64,000 bases of DNA, taken from assembly GCA_014361295.1 (NCBI GenBank), contig JACIVX010000001.1, positions 693,924 to 757,923 of the forward strand. Reading direction: 5' to 3'. Source of the DNA: Methanomassiliicoccales archaeon (GTDB lineage: Archaea > Thermoplasmatota > Thermoplasmata > Methanomassiliicoccales > JACIVX01). The notes beneath the pieces were generated by a model. That model was not told where the DNA came from. It searched no databases and saw only the letters and a list, made by a program, of their open reading frames with translations. Below, one piece after another: positions 21,522 to 32,628 of this stretch (position 1 is its first letter; each line of letters starts with the position of its first letter). The position numbers were made by a program, and so were the translations under genes.

Positions 21522-21754
21522 GCTGAACGATATGTGTCTTCAAATATTCAATCATCACGCAAAAATGGTGCAACGGATCATCCAATAAATCGGATCGGGC
21601 TGATTCCTAGATGAAGTTGTAAACAAGAATTTTAGGAGAATAACCGTTATATAAATGCCAAGCCAGCATTTTGCAATGTTCTTTACTAATTACTTTCCTC
21701 TTGTCTCAGTAGAATTACCCGTGAGCTTCTTTCGCATTTTCGCCAACTCTCAAA

Positions 21755-22354
21755 TCAGAAATGGAAAAAAATTGAATTATCATCCATCTTCCTCAAAACG
21801 ATCCAATTTCTTCTTTCCAAACTCTGTCCGCGTAGCACGAGCTGATGCACTCTTATTGCTGATTCTATCTGCTGCGAATTGAATAACCTTGAATCGTACT
21901 GGCAAATGATTCTGATGTTCTTCGGAACACCATACAGATCGATTGCCTGCTCATACTGTAGAAAAGATCGAAATAGTGATGGATGATGCGGAAGCCACGA
22001 AATATCACCTGCGATGATCGCACTTTCATAACCTTCTTTATCGATTTTATTAGCTAGCTCCCACCAGAATTTCAAAATCGACTCCATCAGGAATTCACCA
22101 GCTGGGCAATACGTCTCGTATGATGGTATGATCGATAATTTGCCATTTCTCAATGCACTTCTGATCGCTTCGCCAGTTTCTCTATTTGTGCAGGATACAT
22201 GCTTTTCGATGTTCTTATCCGAGAGATAAACAATCTTTTCATCATCATTCGCCATAGCGATCATGTCGACGAGGGATCGCACCAGCTCCGTGTCATTTCG
22301 ATAAATGTGTATTATGTGGTCGCCCTGGTGAAATCGGCTCGTCCATTTTTGCAT
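21755..22354 (-). CDS. MEDS (DcmR-like sensory) domain protein
   Basis: A 199-residue protein matching the MEDS domain named for methanogen/methylotroph DcmR sensors. It shows the HQGDHIIHIYRND start, the KIVYLSDKN strand, then ESAIIAGDISWL and the IRIICQYDSRLF strand, a RecA-like alpha/beta fold. It lacks any added HTH or kinase domain, so it probably acts through a partner; the ligand is unknown. SD GGAG precedes the ATG. Confidence 0.75.
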   Translation of the reverse strand: MQKWTSRFHQGDHIIHIYRNDTELVRSLVDMIAMANDDEKIVYLSDKNIEKHVSCTNRETGEAIRSALRNGKLSIIPSYETYCPAGEFLMESILKFWWELANKIDKEGYESAIIAGDISWLPHHPSLFRSFLQYEQAIDLYGVPKNIRIICQYDSRLFNSQQIESAIRVHQLVLRGQSLERRNWIVLRKMDDNSIFFHF

Positions 22355-22727
22355 AAGCTAATTGCTCCTCGCGTGACTCGCCCTAAGCTTTGAAATAGAG
22401 CAAATAGTATTTGTTATTTATTGAAAGAACTGATTTTCCAATCACATGCCAGCCATCATATCTGGATAAATGATCCCAATTTGACGCTGAAATAAAGATC
22501 TTAGTAACTCATTCATAATTAATCGGGACAAATTGCTCGTCTTGCTAATAGAAGTATACTGTTCTAAGGACAAATTGAATTTCATTGGCATGAATAAATC
22601 AATGGTCCTGAGCCTAAGAGAAAGCTACGAAGAATTTCAAGAAATTGGAGAATCATACCACCATGTGCTTCAACTCTTTCGAAGGTCGTTATTCATTCAT
22701 TCCCTATTGACGAAAACTCGAAACAAT
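22355..22727. other. Spacer without a convincing gene
   Basis: A/T-rich stretch between two minus-strand genes. A plus-strand frame from an ATG at 22593 has plausible codons for about 45 residues, but then runs antisense into the Fe-S protein gene. I do not call it. Confidence 0.5.
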
Positions 22728-23588
22728 TCATTCAGATTCGATGTCGACAAGTGGCGCGATTCTTTTGATCGATGCCTCAATAAAGTTACAGTCCTCAATA
22801 ATGAGCTTGATCGCACTATTAGGACAGAATTCTACGCAGCGCGCACAGCCCTTACACAAATCTTGTCGAATTCTTGCGGAGTTATCTTCAACATAAATTG
22901 CGTCGACGAAACAAACATGCTTTTTGATGCACGCGCCGCAACCTTTGCATAAATCTTCATCGATTTCGATACGCAAGCCAGGCATTTTCGTAACAGTATC
23001 GCTTATTCTCTTCGAAAGCTGAGGTACCATTCTCCAGAGACAACAACAAGGGCAGCAAGCGCAAATTGATAGCAGTTCCTCTTTTGGCGTATTCGAAAAT
23101 ACGACACTATCGATCTTGTTTCGGCCGATCAGGTGGACAAGCCCCGCTTTCCTGCATTCTTCTAAATGAGCGAGAGTCTCTTCCATCGTGGCTAATCTGC
23201 CTAACCGCCTGTCGATCTTCAAGGCACCCCTTCCAAGAAAAATGCATCCCAGATCTTGTGGATAATCTTTGCAGCGATTTGCTTCCCTGCAAACACAATG
23301 ATTCATAATGAAATGATATCGCGATTTCCTGATGAAGTGCTCAATAATCTGAGAAGGAAGCACTATAGTTTCTGGCTCGAAAGTGACATTGACCTTAATC
23401 ACTTTGCATTTCTTTTGATTTCCCTCAATTACACTGTCCTTTGGGAGGATGATAATGTCGTCGTCTTCAAAGAATGCGAATTCAATAGCATGACCGATCA
23501 CTGGAAAATTCGTGAGTTTTGCGAGGAAGAATCTCTTTTTGAAGGTCCTTTTGATCAGTTTCATCGAAAGAATCGTTCTGAAGCCCAT
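22728..23588 (-). CDS. Cysteine-rich 4Fe-4S dicluster protein
   Basis: The protein carries three cysteine regions. The first is NHCVCREANRCKDYPQDLGC in the middle. The second is a dense SICACCPCCCLWR block. The third is a C-terminal ferredoxin pair: CKGCGACIKKHVCF, with one extra residue before the last Cys and Phe where Pro is usual, and a standard CKGCARCVEFCP. It probably transfers electrons or senses redox state in the cytosol; the partner is unknown. M1 or M9 (MKLIKR, 23564) may be the start. It lies upstream of the MEDS gene on the same strand. Confidence 0.75.
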   Translation of the reverse strand: MGFRTILSMKLIKRTFKKRFFLAKLTNFPVIGHAIEFAFFEDDDIIILPKDSVIEGNQKKCKVIKVNVTFEPETIVLPSQIIEHFIRKSRYHFIMNHCVCREANRCKDYPQDLGCIFLGRGALKIDRRLGRLATMEETLAHLEECRKAGLVHLIGRNKIDSVVFSNTPKEELLSICACCPCCCLWRMVPQLSKRISDTVTKMPGLRIEIDEDLCKGCGACIKKHVCFVDAIYVEDNSARIRQDLCKGCARCVEFCPNSAIKLIIEDCNFIEASIKRIAPLVDIESE

Positions 23589-23697
23589 ACTATTTCAAGA
23601 AAACAGCTGATAGGACTTGAAGTTTTGGAGATCATGATCAGACAATAATTAAGAAAAGAAAAACAAAATGAAAAAATCAAAAGATTGTATAAAAAGA

Positions 23698-23771
23698 TGG
23701 ACCGAGTGGGATTTGAACCCACGACCTCCTGCTTGCAAAGCAGACGATCTTCCAGACTGATCTATCGGCCC
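23698..23771 (-). tRNA. tRNA-Ala (anticodon TGC)
   Basis: A 74-nt cloverleaf with acceptor GGGCCGA paired to TCGGTCC plus discriminator A, T-loop GTTCAAATC, and anticodon loop TTTGCAA giving TGC. CCA is not encoded and there is no intron. Confidence 0.96.
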
Positions 23772-23898
23772 GCTGGGATGGCGTAGTATCTCATCTATTC
23801 ATATAAATTTCGCTTGTCCTAAGCTAGATACGGAATCGAGGAAATTGGAAAAGTTACAGGAAATGAAAGATAAGTAAATAAGGAGGACGCCAAGTTGT

Positions 23899-25545
23899 CT
23901 ACTTGCAGATCGCACCCCTTGCCGCACTCGACACCAGCCGGCGATATTTCATGAGAATGCCCCTCTCGGGTCTCTCAGGAATGCGTATCTTCGACAGCCT
24001 ATTCTGGATTTCATCATCAGGAACCAGCAGTTCAAGCCTCCTTTTCGGAATGTCTATGAGGATCTCGTCGCCATCCCGCACCGCGGCAATCGGCCCTTTC
24101 TCATACGCTTCCGGTGCTATGTGTCCTATGCACGGGCCGCGCGTTGCGCCGGAGAACCTGCCGTCAGTGATGAGAGCTACGCTCTCCGAGAGTCCCATGC
24201 CAGCGATCAGACTCGTTGGTGAGAGCATCTCCGGCATACCCGGCCCTCCCTTTGGACCAACATACCGTATGACAACGACGTCCCCCTCACCGATCTTCCC
24301 CTTCGAAATCGCCTCAATGGCCTCGCGCTCCGAATCGAATACCCTTGCTTTCCCTTTGAATTTCAACATATTCTTGCTAACGGCCGCCTGCTTCACGACC
24401 GAACCCTCAGGGGCAAGATTGCCGTACAGCACTGCAATTCCTCCCTCACTGTGAAATGGTCTCGTAAGGGGCCTGATCGCCTCGCAATCATAGATCCTCG
24501 CCTCGTCGGCAATCTGGTAGATCGTCTTTCCAGACACAGTCATTACATCGGCGAGCTTGCTCTTGAGTCTCTTGAGAACGGCCGGCACGCCTCCCGCTCT
24601 CTCAAAGTCGCTCATGAAGTAAGGACCACTCGGCCTAAGGCTCATGATGTGAGGTATTTCCTTCGAAACTTCGTCGAATGTTTTCAGCTGGATATCATAG
24701 CCAAATTCAGCCGCAATCGCAGGGATGTGCAACGCTGTGTTCGTCGATCCACCGATGGCCATGTCGACCTTGATCGCGTTGATGAAAGTTTCCTTTGTCA
24801 CAAACTTGCTAGGCTTCATACCCCTGCGCACCAGCTCAACGATTCTCCTCCCAGTCTCCCTGGCGATTTCCCTTTTCTTCTTGCTGATAGCGAGCGATGT
24901 ACCGCAGCCAACAAGGCTGAACCCCATCGCCTCTGTCAGACACGCCATGGTGTTCGCCGTGAAGAGACCAGCACAGGATCCCTCGCCAGGGCATGCGTGT
25001 CTCTCCACCTTTTCGACCTTGCTCCTGTCAGCCTTGCCTGCAGCGTACTCGCCGAGAACCTCAAATACGCTCTGGGTGTCGTACTTCTCATCATCAGCGC
25101 AGCCCTCCAACATCGGGCCGCCAGTGAGAATGATGCCAGGGATGTCAAGCCTGCCGAGCGCCATCAGCATCCCTGGCGTGATCTTGTCACAATTCGTGAT
25201 GCCAACCCAGCCATCGAAACAGTGCGCCTCGATCATCAGCTCGACACAGTCAGATATTGTCTCCCTCGACGGCAGCGCGAACCGCATCCCATCGTGGCCC
25301 ATCGCGATGCCATCGCAAATGCCAGGCACACCAAAGGTGAATGGAACCCCACCCGCCTCAATTATCCCCTTTTTCACCTCTTCGAGAAGCCTGTTCAGGT
25401 GAATGTGACCAGGAATGACCTCATTCCACGAATTCGCTATACCTATGAAAGGTTTCGAGAAATCGTCGTCAACCAATCCCGTCGCCCGAAAAAGCGCCCT
25501 GCTCGGCGCCTTTTCCAGACCCTTTTTCACTGTGTCGCTCCTCAT
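23899..25545 (-). CDS. ilvD: Dihydroxy-acid dehydratase
   Basis: IlvD dehydrates 2,3-dihydroxy-isovalerate and -methylvalerate to 2-oxoacids in valine and isoleucine synthesis. The 548-residue protein has the Fe-S/Mg ligand motifs [15 protein letters not shown] and [20 protein letters not shown], the [10 protein letters not shown] segment, and the C-terminal [11 protein letters not shown] and [10 protein letters not shown] motifs. Length is standard. It stands alone, away from other ilv/leu genes; the TPP enzyme at 7673 may supply the preceding step. Its base composition looks richer in G+C than its neighbours, which may reflect expression or transfer. Confidence 0.97.
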   Translation of the reverse strand: MRSDTVKKGLEKAPSRALFRATGLVDDDFSKPFIGIANSWNEVIPGHIHLNRLLEEVKKGIIEAGGVPFTFGVPGICDGIAMGHDGMRFALPSRETISDCVELMIEAHCFDGWVGITNCDKITPGMLMALGRLDIPGIILTGGPMLEGCADDEKYDTQSVFEVLGEYAAGKADRSKVEKVERHACPGEGSCAGLFTANTMACLTEAMGFSLVGCGTSLAISKKKREIARETGRRIVELVRRGMKPSKFVTKETFINAIKVDMAIGGSTNTALHIPAIAAEFGYDIQLKTFDEVSKEIPHIMSLRPSGPYFMSDFERAGGVPAVLKRLKSKLADVMTVSGKTIYQIADEARIYDCEAIRPLTRPFHSEGGIAVLYGNLAPEGSVVKQAAVSKNMLKFKGKARVFDSEREAIEAISKGKIGEGDVVVIRYVGPKGGPGMPEMLSPTSLIAGMGLSESVALITDGRFSGATRGPCIGHIAPEAYEKGPIAAVRDGDEILIDIPKRRLELLVPDDEIQNRLSKIRIPERPERGILMKYRRLVSSAARGAICK

Positions 25546-25974
25546 ATTTTTCCCCAGAAAAGTTGTATAGTCGAAGAATTAGAATAAGGTATCTAGAAGA
25601 TTACAACACTCAAACGAAGCCTTGAAGAATTTTCTTAATTTTCTTTAAGATTCCTGATCCTCCATTTTCTCGCTGCTATCATCCTCAATTTCTCGTGCGG
25701 TTTCCCGAAGCATTCAGAAATAAGTGGAATCCTGGACTCATTGCTAGACGAAATTCTATTTTAGGGAAAGGCGGATTGAGAATCTCATCTTAAAAGAATC
25801 TTCGTGCTTCTCCAAAATCAAATCGCCTTTTTGATCAAATGATTATTGCATTCAATCGAGTTGCCAAGAGATTGATATAGCGACTATCAAGTCATCGCGG
25901 AGAATCGATGAAAAAGACGCAGGAATTCCGCTTGATGAAAAAAAGATAATGAATTCAATTCAGATATCAAAAAA
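25546..25974. other. Spacer with no feature recognised
   Basis: A/T-rich stretch between ilvD (its upstream side) and the end of the str operon. I see no gene, tRNA or strong repeat. The promoter of ilvD should lie in the first part. Confidence 0.6.
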
Positions 25975-26286
25975 TCAGGATCGCAGGACGATTTCGATGT
26001 TGACGCCGTCAGGAACCTGAATCCTCATCAGCTGCCTCAGCGCTCTTTCGTCGGCGTCGAGATCGATCAGTCTCTTGTGAATCCTCATTTCCCAGCGATC
26101 CCAGGTTTCTGATCCTTCACCATCTGGCGATTTCCTGCACGGCACGACAAGCCGCTTCGTCGGAAGAGGTATCGGCCCACGAATCGCAACACCTGTTCGC
26201 TGGGAAATTGCCTTAATCTGATTGCAGACGCTGTCGACTTTTTTAGGGTCCGTGCCGCTGAGAGAGATTCTTGCCCGCTGTGCCAT
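25975..26286 (-). CDS. rpsJ: Small ribosomal subunit protein uS10
   Basis: uS10 is in the 30S head. The 103 residues show the archaeal family core: [20 protein letters not shown], then the loop [20 protein letters not shown] and [12 protein letters not shown]. It is last in the minus-strand str operon, 34 bp after tuf, as in many archaea. Confidence 0.97.
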   Translation of the reverse strand: MAQRARISLSGTDPKKVDSVCNQIKAISQRTGVAIRGPIPLPTKRLVVPCRKSPDGEGSETWDRWEMRIHKRLIDLDADERALRQLMRIQVPDGVNIEIVLRS

Positions 26287-26320
26287 AAAAAATCACTCCA
26301 AAAAATGTGGAGAAGGGGTT

Positions 26321-27598
26321 TTACATTTCCTTCTTCTCAACATCGATGCAAACACCAGCAGCAACCGTCTGCCCCATATCCCTGATCGCGAATCGACCAA
26401 GCGGTGGGAAGTCCTTTGCTCTCTCGATAACCATCGGCTTTGTTGGCTCGATTTTAACGATCGCGGCATCACCGGTCTTGAGGAACTGCGGATTCTCTTC
26501 TTTTACAGCGCCAGTCCTTGGGTCAAGTTTCTTAAGCAATTCCACGAACCTGCATGCAACTTGAGCAGTGTGGCAATGGAAGACTGGTGTGTAACCCACT
26601 GTGATGACAGATGGATGGTTAAGAACCATGATCTGCGCAGTAAAGCTCTTCGCAACAGTTGGCGGATTGTCAACCGGACCTGCTACATCTCCTCGTTTGA
26701 TGTCAGTTTTTGCGATGCCCCTCACGTTGAAGCCAATGTTGTCTCCTGGCACAGCCTGTGAGAGAGGTTCATGGTGCATCTCAATACTCTTGACTTCGCC
26801 GACTTTGTTAGAAGGCATAAAAATAACTTTCATGTCAGGCTTAAGTATCCCAGTCTCAACCCTTCCAACCGGAACTGTTCCGATACCCGTGATCGAATAA
26901 ACATCTTGAATTGGAATCCTGAGCGGCAGGTTGATTGCCTTTGGTGGTTCCTCAAGAGTGTTGAGAGCTTCCACGAGTGTCGGGCCCTTATACCAACTGA
27001 GATTCGGCGATGGCTTCACGACATTGTCGCCCTGGTATGCGCTGATAGGTACGAACTGGATCTTCTCGATCTTGTATCCCACCAGTTTCAAGAGGTTTGT
27101 TACCTGATCCTTGACTTCATTGAAACGCTTCTGATCGTACGGTGGTTTCGTCGCATCCATCTTGTTGACAGCGACGACGATCTGGTTCACGCCTAGTGTT
27201 CTTGCGAGGAAAATGTGTTCCTTGGTTTGCTCCTGGGGGCCTTCTGCGGCGGACACCACAACGACAGCGGCATCGGCCTGGCTCGTTCCAGTAATCATAT
27301 TCTTCACAAAGTCCCGGTGGCCAGGTGCGTCAATGACCGTGAAATAGTACTTATCTGTGTTGAATTTCTTGTGTGAGACATCAATGGTTAGACCACGCTC
27401 TCGCTCTTCTTTCAGGCTATCCATAACCCAAGCGAATTCGAATGTAGCCTTACCCTTCTCCTCAGCCATCTTACGATACTTCTCGATCAGATACGGTTCG
27501 ATATGGCCAGTGTCGAGTAACAACCGTCCGACAGTCGTCGATTTGCCATGATCGACATGACCAATGAACACCAGGTTCATGTGAGGTTTCTCAGCCAT
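26321..27598 (-). CDS. tuf: Elongation factor 1-alpha
   Basis: aEF-1alpha is the GTPase that brings aminoacyl-tRNA to the ribosome. From [20 protein letters not shown] the 425 residues hold G1 [10 protein letters not shown]3 DAPGH and G4 NKMD, then the two beta-barrel domains. The ATG at 27598 is chosen because a GGAGG lies 7 nt upstream and it gives the family length. The open frame runs on upstream to 27694, overlapping the end of fusA, but that part is not conserved. Confidence 0.97.
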   Translation of the reverse strand: MAEKPHMNLVFIGHVDHGKSTTVGRLLLDTGHIEPYLIEKYRKMAEEKGKATFEFAWVMDSLKEERERGLTIDVSHKKFNTDKYYFTVIDAPGHRDFVKNMITGTSQADAAVVVVSAAEGPQEQTKEHIFLARTLGVNQIVVAVNKMDATKPPYDQKRFNEVKDQVTNLLKLVGYKIEKIQFVPISAYQGDNVVKPSPNLSWYKGPTLVEALNTLEEPPKAINLPLRIPIQDVYSITGIGTVPVGRVETGILKPDMKVIFMPSNKVGEVKSIEMHHEPLSQAVPGDNIGFNVRGIAKTDIKRGDVAGPVDNPPTVAKSFTAQIMVLNHPSVITVGYTPVFHCHTAQVACRFVELLKKLDPRTGAVKEENPQFLKTGDAAIVKIEPTKPMVIERAKDFPPLGRFAIRDMGQTVAAGVCIDVEKKEM

Positions 27599-27690
27599 TT
27601 TCTTGCCTCCATTTCCATTGTTAAGGATTTTGACCTTTAATAATTGTTCTGAGTCTCCATACTGTTCTTGATATTTAACGCTTTTTCCAT

Positions 27691-29889
27691 TCATCCAGCG
27701 TAGTATGATGCATCGTACGGTTCTGGCTTTAGGCCCTTTCTCGTTCTTATCTCTGCAACGATCTTCGGCTGTAGCTCCGGTGGCACACGAACAAACCCTG
27801 CGTTCTCAGTTGACCAGAGTGCCCTTCCCTGCGTGGCGCTCCTGATCGCACTTGCAAAGCCGAACATCTCCGCAACAGGCGCTCTCGCGACCACGACCGT
27901 ATTCTCCTGTTCCTGCTTTATATCTTCAATGATGCCTCTTCTGGATTGAAGTTCCCGTACCGCGTCCCCCATATATTCTTGAGGAACGTTGATGAAAACC
28001 TTCTGAATCGGCTCAAGAAGGATTCTTTCTCCGAGACACATAGCCCCATATATCGCTGATCTTGTTGCCGGAATTACCTGTGCTGGTCCTCGATGAATGC
28101 TGTCTTCGTGCAACTTTGCATCAACGAGCCTCACCTTCAGTCCCATGACTTTTTCCTGCGCCAGCGGTCCCAGATTCATTGCTTCTTCAAACGCCTGTTT
28201 GCATAGCTCAATCGTCTCATGCAGATACTGAATACCTTTGGTCACATCAAGGAAGACGTTGGTATCCTTGAATGCCACCACGCCCTTCGCTTCTTCTCGA
28301 TCCATCCCTAGGTCCTGCAATTTCTTGGCAAGTGCTTTCACGTCCTTGATCCTTCCCTCGGTCTGAATCTCACCACTTCGAATCGCTTCGAAAACAGCCT
28401 CTTCTAGTGGTTCAACCTCGATGTAAAACCTGTTGTGCTTGTTCGGAGACTTACCCTCAAATGGACCTCCCTTGCCCTTAACACACTCCCGATAAACGAC
28501 AATCGGCTGGGACGCTTTAATGTCCACCTTGTATTCGTTTATGATCCTATATTGGGTAACCTCAAGATGAAGTTCTCCCATCCCAGAAAGCAGATGTTCT
28601 CCAGTTTCTTGATTGATCTCAACCTGGATTGAAGGATCGGCTTTCGCAACCATTCGTAGCACTTCGACGAGTTTCGGCAGATCTTTCATGTGCTTCGCTT
28701 CGACCGCAACGGTAACAACAGGTTCAGTGTAATGGACAATCTTTTCGAACGGTTCCATGTCCTTGAGCGATGAAACCGTCGATCCAGCAACAGCATCTTT
28801 CAAACCAGTCACTGCGACGATGTTACCAGCGGCCATCGTGTCAACCGGTATCCTGTCAGCACCGACTGAAAGAGCGACAATCTGAACTCTGTTGACATCG
28901 GGCATGCCGATCACGTAGAGCTCGTCGCCCTTCTTTATCGTGCCGCTGAACAACCGACCAACTGCCACTTCACCCGCATGGGGATCCATGATGATCTTTG
29001 TCACCATGAATGCCGTTGGTCCATTCGGATCACAGTTCATCATCGCTTTTCCAATCTCGGAATCGAGATTTCCTTTCCAGATGACAGGTATCCTGATTTT
29101 CTGGGCTTCAAGGGGATTTGGAATGTGATGAATGACTGCATCGAGCAGCACTTCATGCAGAGGTGATCTTTTTGCAAGCGTCTTTTGATCATTGTTCTTG
29201 CAGTATTCATAAATGTCATTGAATGTGATCTTACTTTTCTTCATATATGGAACGGAGATAGCCCATTTATTGAACGCAGATCCAAATGCAACGCTTCCAT
29301 CCTCCACTTTTACCTGCCACGTCTTGTTAAACGGTTCAGGCAGAAACTTCGAGATCCTTCTGTTCACTTCGGTGATAATCGCGATGAATCGTTGCTGCAT
29401 CTGCTGTGGCGTGACCTTAAGTTCGTTGATTAACCTGTCAACTTTATTGATGAAAAGAATCGGCCTAACCCTTTCTTTCAGAGCTTGCCTGATGACAGTT
29501 TCGGTCTGAGGCATCACGCCCTCGACAGCGCAAACAAGAATGATCACCCCATCGAGTGCTCGCATGGCCCTTGTCACATCGCCCCCGAAGTCGACATGAC
29601 CAGGTGTGTCGATGAGATTGATGAGATACTCCTCCCCCATGTAGGTATGAACCATGGAGGCGTTTGCAGCGTTAATCGTAATTCCACGAGCCTGTTCCTG
29701 TTCATCATAGTCGAGCAACAACTGCTTGCCCGCTAACTCTTCAGACATCATCCCCGCGCCAGCGATTAGGTTGTCGCTCAATGTCGTCTTACCGTGATCG
29801 ATGTGAGCTGCAGTTCCAATGTTGCGAATGTGTTTGGGATCAAGCATCAATTTCTGAGCTTTTTTGATATTATCCTCTTTACGACCCAT
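27691..29889 (-). CDS. fusA: Elongation factor 2
   Basis: aEF-2 is the translocation GTPase. The 732-residue protein has G1 [11 protein letters not shown]3 [10 protein letters not shown]4 NKVD and all five domains. The C-terminal loop [18 protein letters not shown] contains the His normally changed to diphthamide. Archaeal length is normal. It lies between uS7 and EF-1alpha in the str operon. Confidence 0.98.
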   Translation of the reverse strand: MGRKEDNIKKAQKLMLDPKHIRNIGTAAHIDHGKTTLSDNLIAGAGMMSEELAGKQLLLDYDEQEQARGITINAANASMVHTYMGEEYLINLIDTPGHVDFGGDVTRAMRALDGVIILVCAVEGVMPQTETVIRQALKERVRPILFINKVDRLINELKVTPQQMQQRFIAIITEVNRRISKFLPEPFNKTWQVKVEDGSVAFGSAFNKWAISVPYMKKSKITFNDIYEYCKNNDQKTLAKRSPLHEVLLDAVIHHIPNPLEAQKIRIPVIWKGNLDSEIGKAMMNCDPNGPTAFMVTKIIMDPHAGEVAVGRLFSGTIKKGDELYVIGMPDVNRVQIVALSVGADRIPVDTMAAGNIVAVTGLKDAVAGSTVSSLKDMEPFEKIVHYTEPVVTVAVEAKHMKDLPKLVEVLRMVAKADPSIQVEINQETGEHLLSGMGELHLEVTQYRIINEYKVDIKASQPIVVYRECVKGKGGPFEGKSPNKHNRFYIEVEPLEEAVFEAIRSGEIQTEGRIKDVKALAKKLQDLGMDREEAKGVVAFKDTNVFLDVTKGIQYLHETIELCKQAFEEAMNLGPLAQEKVMGLKVRLVDAKLHEDSIHRGPAQVIPATRSAIYGAMCLGERILLEPIQKVFINVPQEYMGDAVRELQSRRGIIEDIKQEQENTVVVARAPVAEMFGFASAIRSATQGRALWSTENAGFVRVPPELQPKIVAEIRTRKGLKPEPYDASYYAG

Positions 29890-29927
29890 ATTAAACCACC
29901 ATAAAAATCAGTTACATGAAAATTTAA

Positions 29928-30551
29928 TCACCGTGCTGATGCTGCAACACGCTCGATTTCTTCTTTCTTGGAAACCGAATAGCTGTTCATATCACCTTTT
30001 GATGCGAGAATGAGTTCATCCGCAAGGCAGTCTTCGATCGATTTTCTGTTCTTGAAACTCGCCGTGATGGCGCCCACTGCAATGTTTCTCAACGCAATAT
30101 CAAGCCGTCTTGACGGTGAAATGTCAACGGCTTTTGGCACCGATATTCCTCCGAATTGCAGCCTCGTGATTTCTTCTCTCGGTGCCGCATTTTCAATCGC
30201 TTCGATGAGGACTTGAATTGGATTCTTCTTTGTCTTTTCTGAAATGATCGCGAATGCTTTCTTGACAGTCGTGTACGCCTTTGTCTTTTTTCCGGTGAAA
30301 TCCTCAGTTCTCATCATGTTGTTAATGAGTCGTTCGACAATGTTGACCTTCGCTTTACCAAACCACTTGTTGGCATGCTTTCCACCAGAGTGTGGAACGA
30401 GGACGGGTGTGAGATCAATATATTTCGCGAGGCCGCTGTCTTTGATGACGATCCCGCTTGTATCATAAAGTCCGAAAAGGAGCACCTGTCTCGTTAGCAA
30501 TTGAGATTGAAGTTGTTTAGCTTGCGATTGAGTTTGCAAATCTTCTGGCAA
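29928..30551 (-). CDS. rpsG: Small ribosomal subunit protein uS7
   Basis: uS7 nucleates the 30S head. The 207 residues include the conserved HSGGKHANKWFGKAKVNIVE and the beta-hairpin/helix region (RLQFGGISVPKAVDISPSRR, then RNIAVGA). The Gln-rich N-terminus of about 20 residues is extra and poorly conserved. It starts 4 bp after the uS12 stop, so translation is probably coupled. Confidence 0.97.
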   Translation of the reverse strand: MPEDLQTQSQAKQLQSQLLTRQVLLFGLYDTSGIVIKDSGLAKYIDLTPVLVPHSGGKHANKWFGKAKVNIVERLINNMMRTEDFTGKKTKAYTTVKKAFAIISEKTKKNPIQVLIEAIENAAPREEITRLQFGGISVPKAVDISPSRRLDIALRNIAVGAITASFKNRKSIEDCLADELILASKGDMNSYSVSKKEEIERVAASAR

Positions 30552-30555
30552 TCGA

Positions 30556-30984
30556 TCACCTCACCGGCTTTTCCTTTCTTCCGCGGACAAGTTCTCTTAA
30601 GGAAACGTTATTCACTTTGATGACCTTATATCGGACACCTGGGATATCTCCGTAAGATCGGCCAAGGCGTCCTCCGATTCCCTCAACGAGAACTTCATCA
30701 TGTTCATCAATGAAGTTAATGGCACCATCACCAACGGCAAAGGCGGTTATCTGACGACCATTCTTAATCAATTGAACTTTGACACACTTCCTGATGGCAG
30801 AGTTCGGTTGCTTAGCTTCGATACCGACCTTTTCGAGAACGATCCCTCTTGCCTGTGGTGCGCCTTCGAGCGGATCGGACTTTTCTTTAAGGCGAAGCAT
30901 CCGCCGCTTGTAAGTGCTATCGCTCCACCGGAACTTCTTTCGGTTCTCTTTCAGCTTTCTAGCAGTGTATAGACCTCTTGCCAA
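30556..30984 (-). CDS. rpsL: Small ribosomal subunit protein uS12
   Basis: uS12 lines the decoding centre. The 142 residues hold the archaeal/eukaryotic signature [20 protein letters not shown], corresponding to the loop hit by streptomycin/error-restrictive mutations in bacteria, and [14 protein letters not shown] near the end. It is first in the str operon. Upstream RNA polymerase and nusA genes, common in other archaea, are absent. Confidence 0.97.
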   Translation of the reverse strand: MARGLYTARKLKENRKKFRWSDSTYKRRMLRLKEKSDPLEGAPQARGIVLEKVGIEAKQPNSAIRKCVKVQLIKNGRQITAFAVGDGAINFIDEHDEVLVEGIGGRLGRSYGDIPGVRYKVIKVNNVSLRELVRGRKEKPVR

Positions 30985-31369
30985 CCTTTCACCTCTCTTT
31001 CAGAAGCGGCGACCCTATTACGGTCGTCGTATTTAAGCGTTAGGTGACACGCAGAATCTTCAGCCGTTGACAAACTTCACATACGATATTAAAACTTATC
31101 GTTCTTATTCATTTAAAGATTCTAAAAAAAAAGTGAATGCTAAGCAGTTGTCCAAAAGAATGTCGGAAATCCCATGCGAAATTTCTCCGGTCAATCATTT
31201 TTTTGATTATTGAAGTTCCAATCACATCTAGCCGATATGAGTTGATCACTGGCAATTGAGTTTCAACGATGTGGGCTGACGGTCAGAATCCTTGATGAGA
31301 AAAACTCCGTTGCTAGATGATCGAAAATCAATTAATATGTAAATTGGTATAGTACCGCTTAGGGATGGG
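30985..31369. other. Divergent promoter spacer
   Basis: No gene seen. It contains the str-operon TATA box at 31030-31037 on the minus side and an A-run (31126-31134). The right part should hold the promoter of the membrane protein gene at 31370. Confidence 0.6.
31030..31037 (-). promoter_or_regulatory. TATA box of the str operon
   Basis: On the minus strand the bases read CTTAAATA. Initiation about 25 bp on would give a leader of some 20 nt before the uS12 start at 30984. Confidence 0.55.
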
Positions 31370-32059
31370 ATGGCAGAGAGTTCAGAGAGTTACTATGAAT
31401 ATGAAATTGAACGTGTCCAATTGCAGATTGAATTCACATTGGGAGTGATTATTCCATCGATCTTTGCCCTGATGCTTTATTCATACGTCCTCTTTCCAAT
31501 CTTCTTCCAGTGGCTCTTTGTCGCCTCGCTCATCGTTTCAATACTCTTGATTTTTCCAGCGAAAAAACTGCATGATCTTCACTACCAATGCTGGTCGCGC
31601 AATACCGTTCCACTCAAGTTGATCACTGGTATGATCGGAATGATTTACATTTCCGTCATTTCTATCTTCTCGGTCTCCATGCTTTCAATATATCAGGGCC
31701 TCACGCCGAGCGAGCCTACAACACTGATCATTCTTGTGGCAATGCTCGCGCTCCTGATCGCGCTCATTGCCTATCATTCAAAGAACAAAGAGCGATTTCT
31801 TTCGATGGAGAAACGGTTTTTCCGGATTCATCCGACACAGATTGAAAGAATTATCCTGGAATTCTTCGATAGGTCTGGTGAGCGATTCACGCGCTATCCC
31901 GAGAAAAAAGGGTTGAATGTGAACATCACAAATCAGGGATTGACTATTCGCGTGCATCCCCTCTGGAACAACACTTCTGAGGTTATAATCGAAAATATTG
32001 ACACAAAGAATCTAGACACGGTCATAGCTGTCAAATCATTGCTAAAAACAAAAATCTAG
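31370..32059 (+). CDS. Membrane protein of unknown family
   Basis: A 229-residue protein not recognised by family. Residues about 20-140 hold four hydrophobic segments in two pairs (starting near 25, 46, 85 and 121). Residues 140-229 form a soluble cytosolic-side domain with an alternating beta pattern (NVNITNQGLTIRVHPLWNN, then SEVIIENID). It converges on the DUF99 gene and overlaps its end by 4 bases. No partner gene points to a function. Confidence 0.6.
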   Translation: MAESSESYYEYEIERVQLQIEFTLGVIIPSIFALMLYSYVLFPIFFQWLFVASLIVSILLIFPAKKLHDLHYQCWSRNTVPLKLITGMIGMIYISVISIFSVSMLSIYQGLTPSEPTTLIILVAMLALLIALIAYHSKNKERFLSMEKRFFRIHPTQIERIILEFFDRSGERFTRYPEKKGLNVNITNQGLTIRVHPLWNNTSEVIIENIDTKNLDTVIAVKSLLKTKI

Positions 32060-32628
32060 GCACGACCCTTTGATTCTCCGCGAACGATGGCGCTTGCAAT
32101 CATGTGCGCAATCCGTATGGGCTCGGGAAGACTACCGCGGATCGTGCATAAGCGGATGATCCGCGAGGCGACATCAAATTCCATACCACAAACAGCAACG
32201 TAAACAGGCTTCTGCGATGTCGATATGGGTTTCGGAATAAAGCGCGTAATGATCTCAAATCGCTTTTCCCAGTCCGAAAAATGCTTCGATAGCGCTTTCC
32301 TGATCTTCTCGAGATTTGGCGCTTCTCTGGTAATCGTCGCACAAGGTATGCCCGTTGTCTCGTAAATTCGTGAGATATCGATCACATTGAAGCCTCCAAG
32401 GGCAATCCCATCGACAAGAATCAGCTTAATCTGCTCCTTGAACCGCGAGCCCATGATCATTTTCTCAATCGCCTCATTTGCATCGGTCCCATCGATATCG
32501 CATTCACTCCGAATGACCCCTTCGAGATAGGAAGGAACACGCACAATCACGCCAACGATAATAACCCGTTCGCTATCGAATCTAAAAGGCGAATCGTCGA
32601 TTCCTATAACTCGCACTTGATCCTTCAC
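32056..32628 (-). CDS. DUF99 (UPF0215) family protein
   Basis: The 190-residue protein begins VRVIGIDDSPFRF and contains ILVDGIALGGFNVIDI and the TGIPCATITRE strand, the signature of archaeal DUF99. The fold is thought to be related to endonuclease V, but function is unproven. Its ATG follows the pth2 stop with no gap, so the two are co-transcribed. Confidence 0.85.
   Translation of the reverse strand: MKDQVRVIGIDDSPFRFDSERVIIVGVIVRVPSYLEGVIRSECDIDGTDANEAIEKMIMGSRFKEQIKLILVDGIALGGFNVIDISRIYETTGIPCATITREAPNLEKIRKALSKHFSDWEKRFEIITRFIPKPISTSQKPVYVAVCGMEFDVASRIIRLCTIRGSLPEPIRIAHMIASAIVRGESKGRA

Noticed and set aside
22533-22952. A 139-codon plus-strand frame
   Set aside because: The first part looks protein-like, but it runs antisense into the Fe-S protein gene whose C-terminal ferredoxin motifs are certain; no SD or family match.
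24451-25587. A 378-codon plus-strand frame and a 225-codon frame at 24725
   Set aside because: Both are antisense to ilvD, which has every family motif; the long antisense frames come from its G+C-rich codons.
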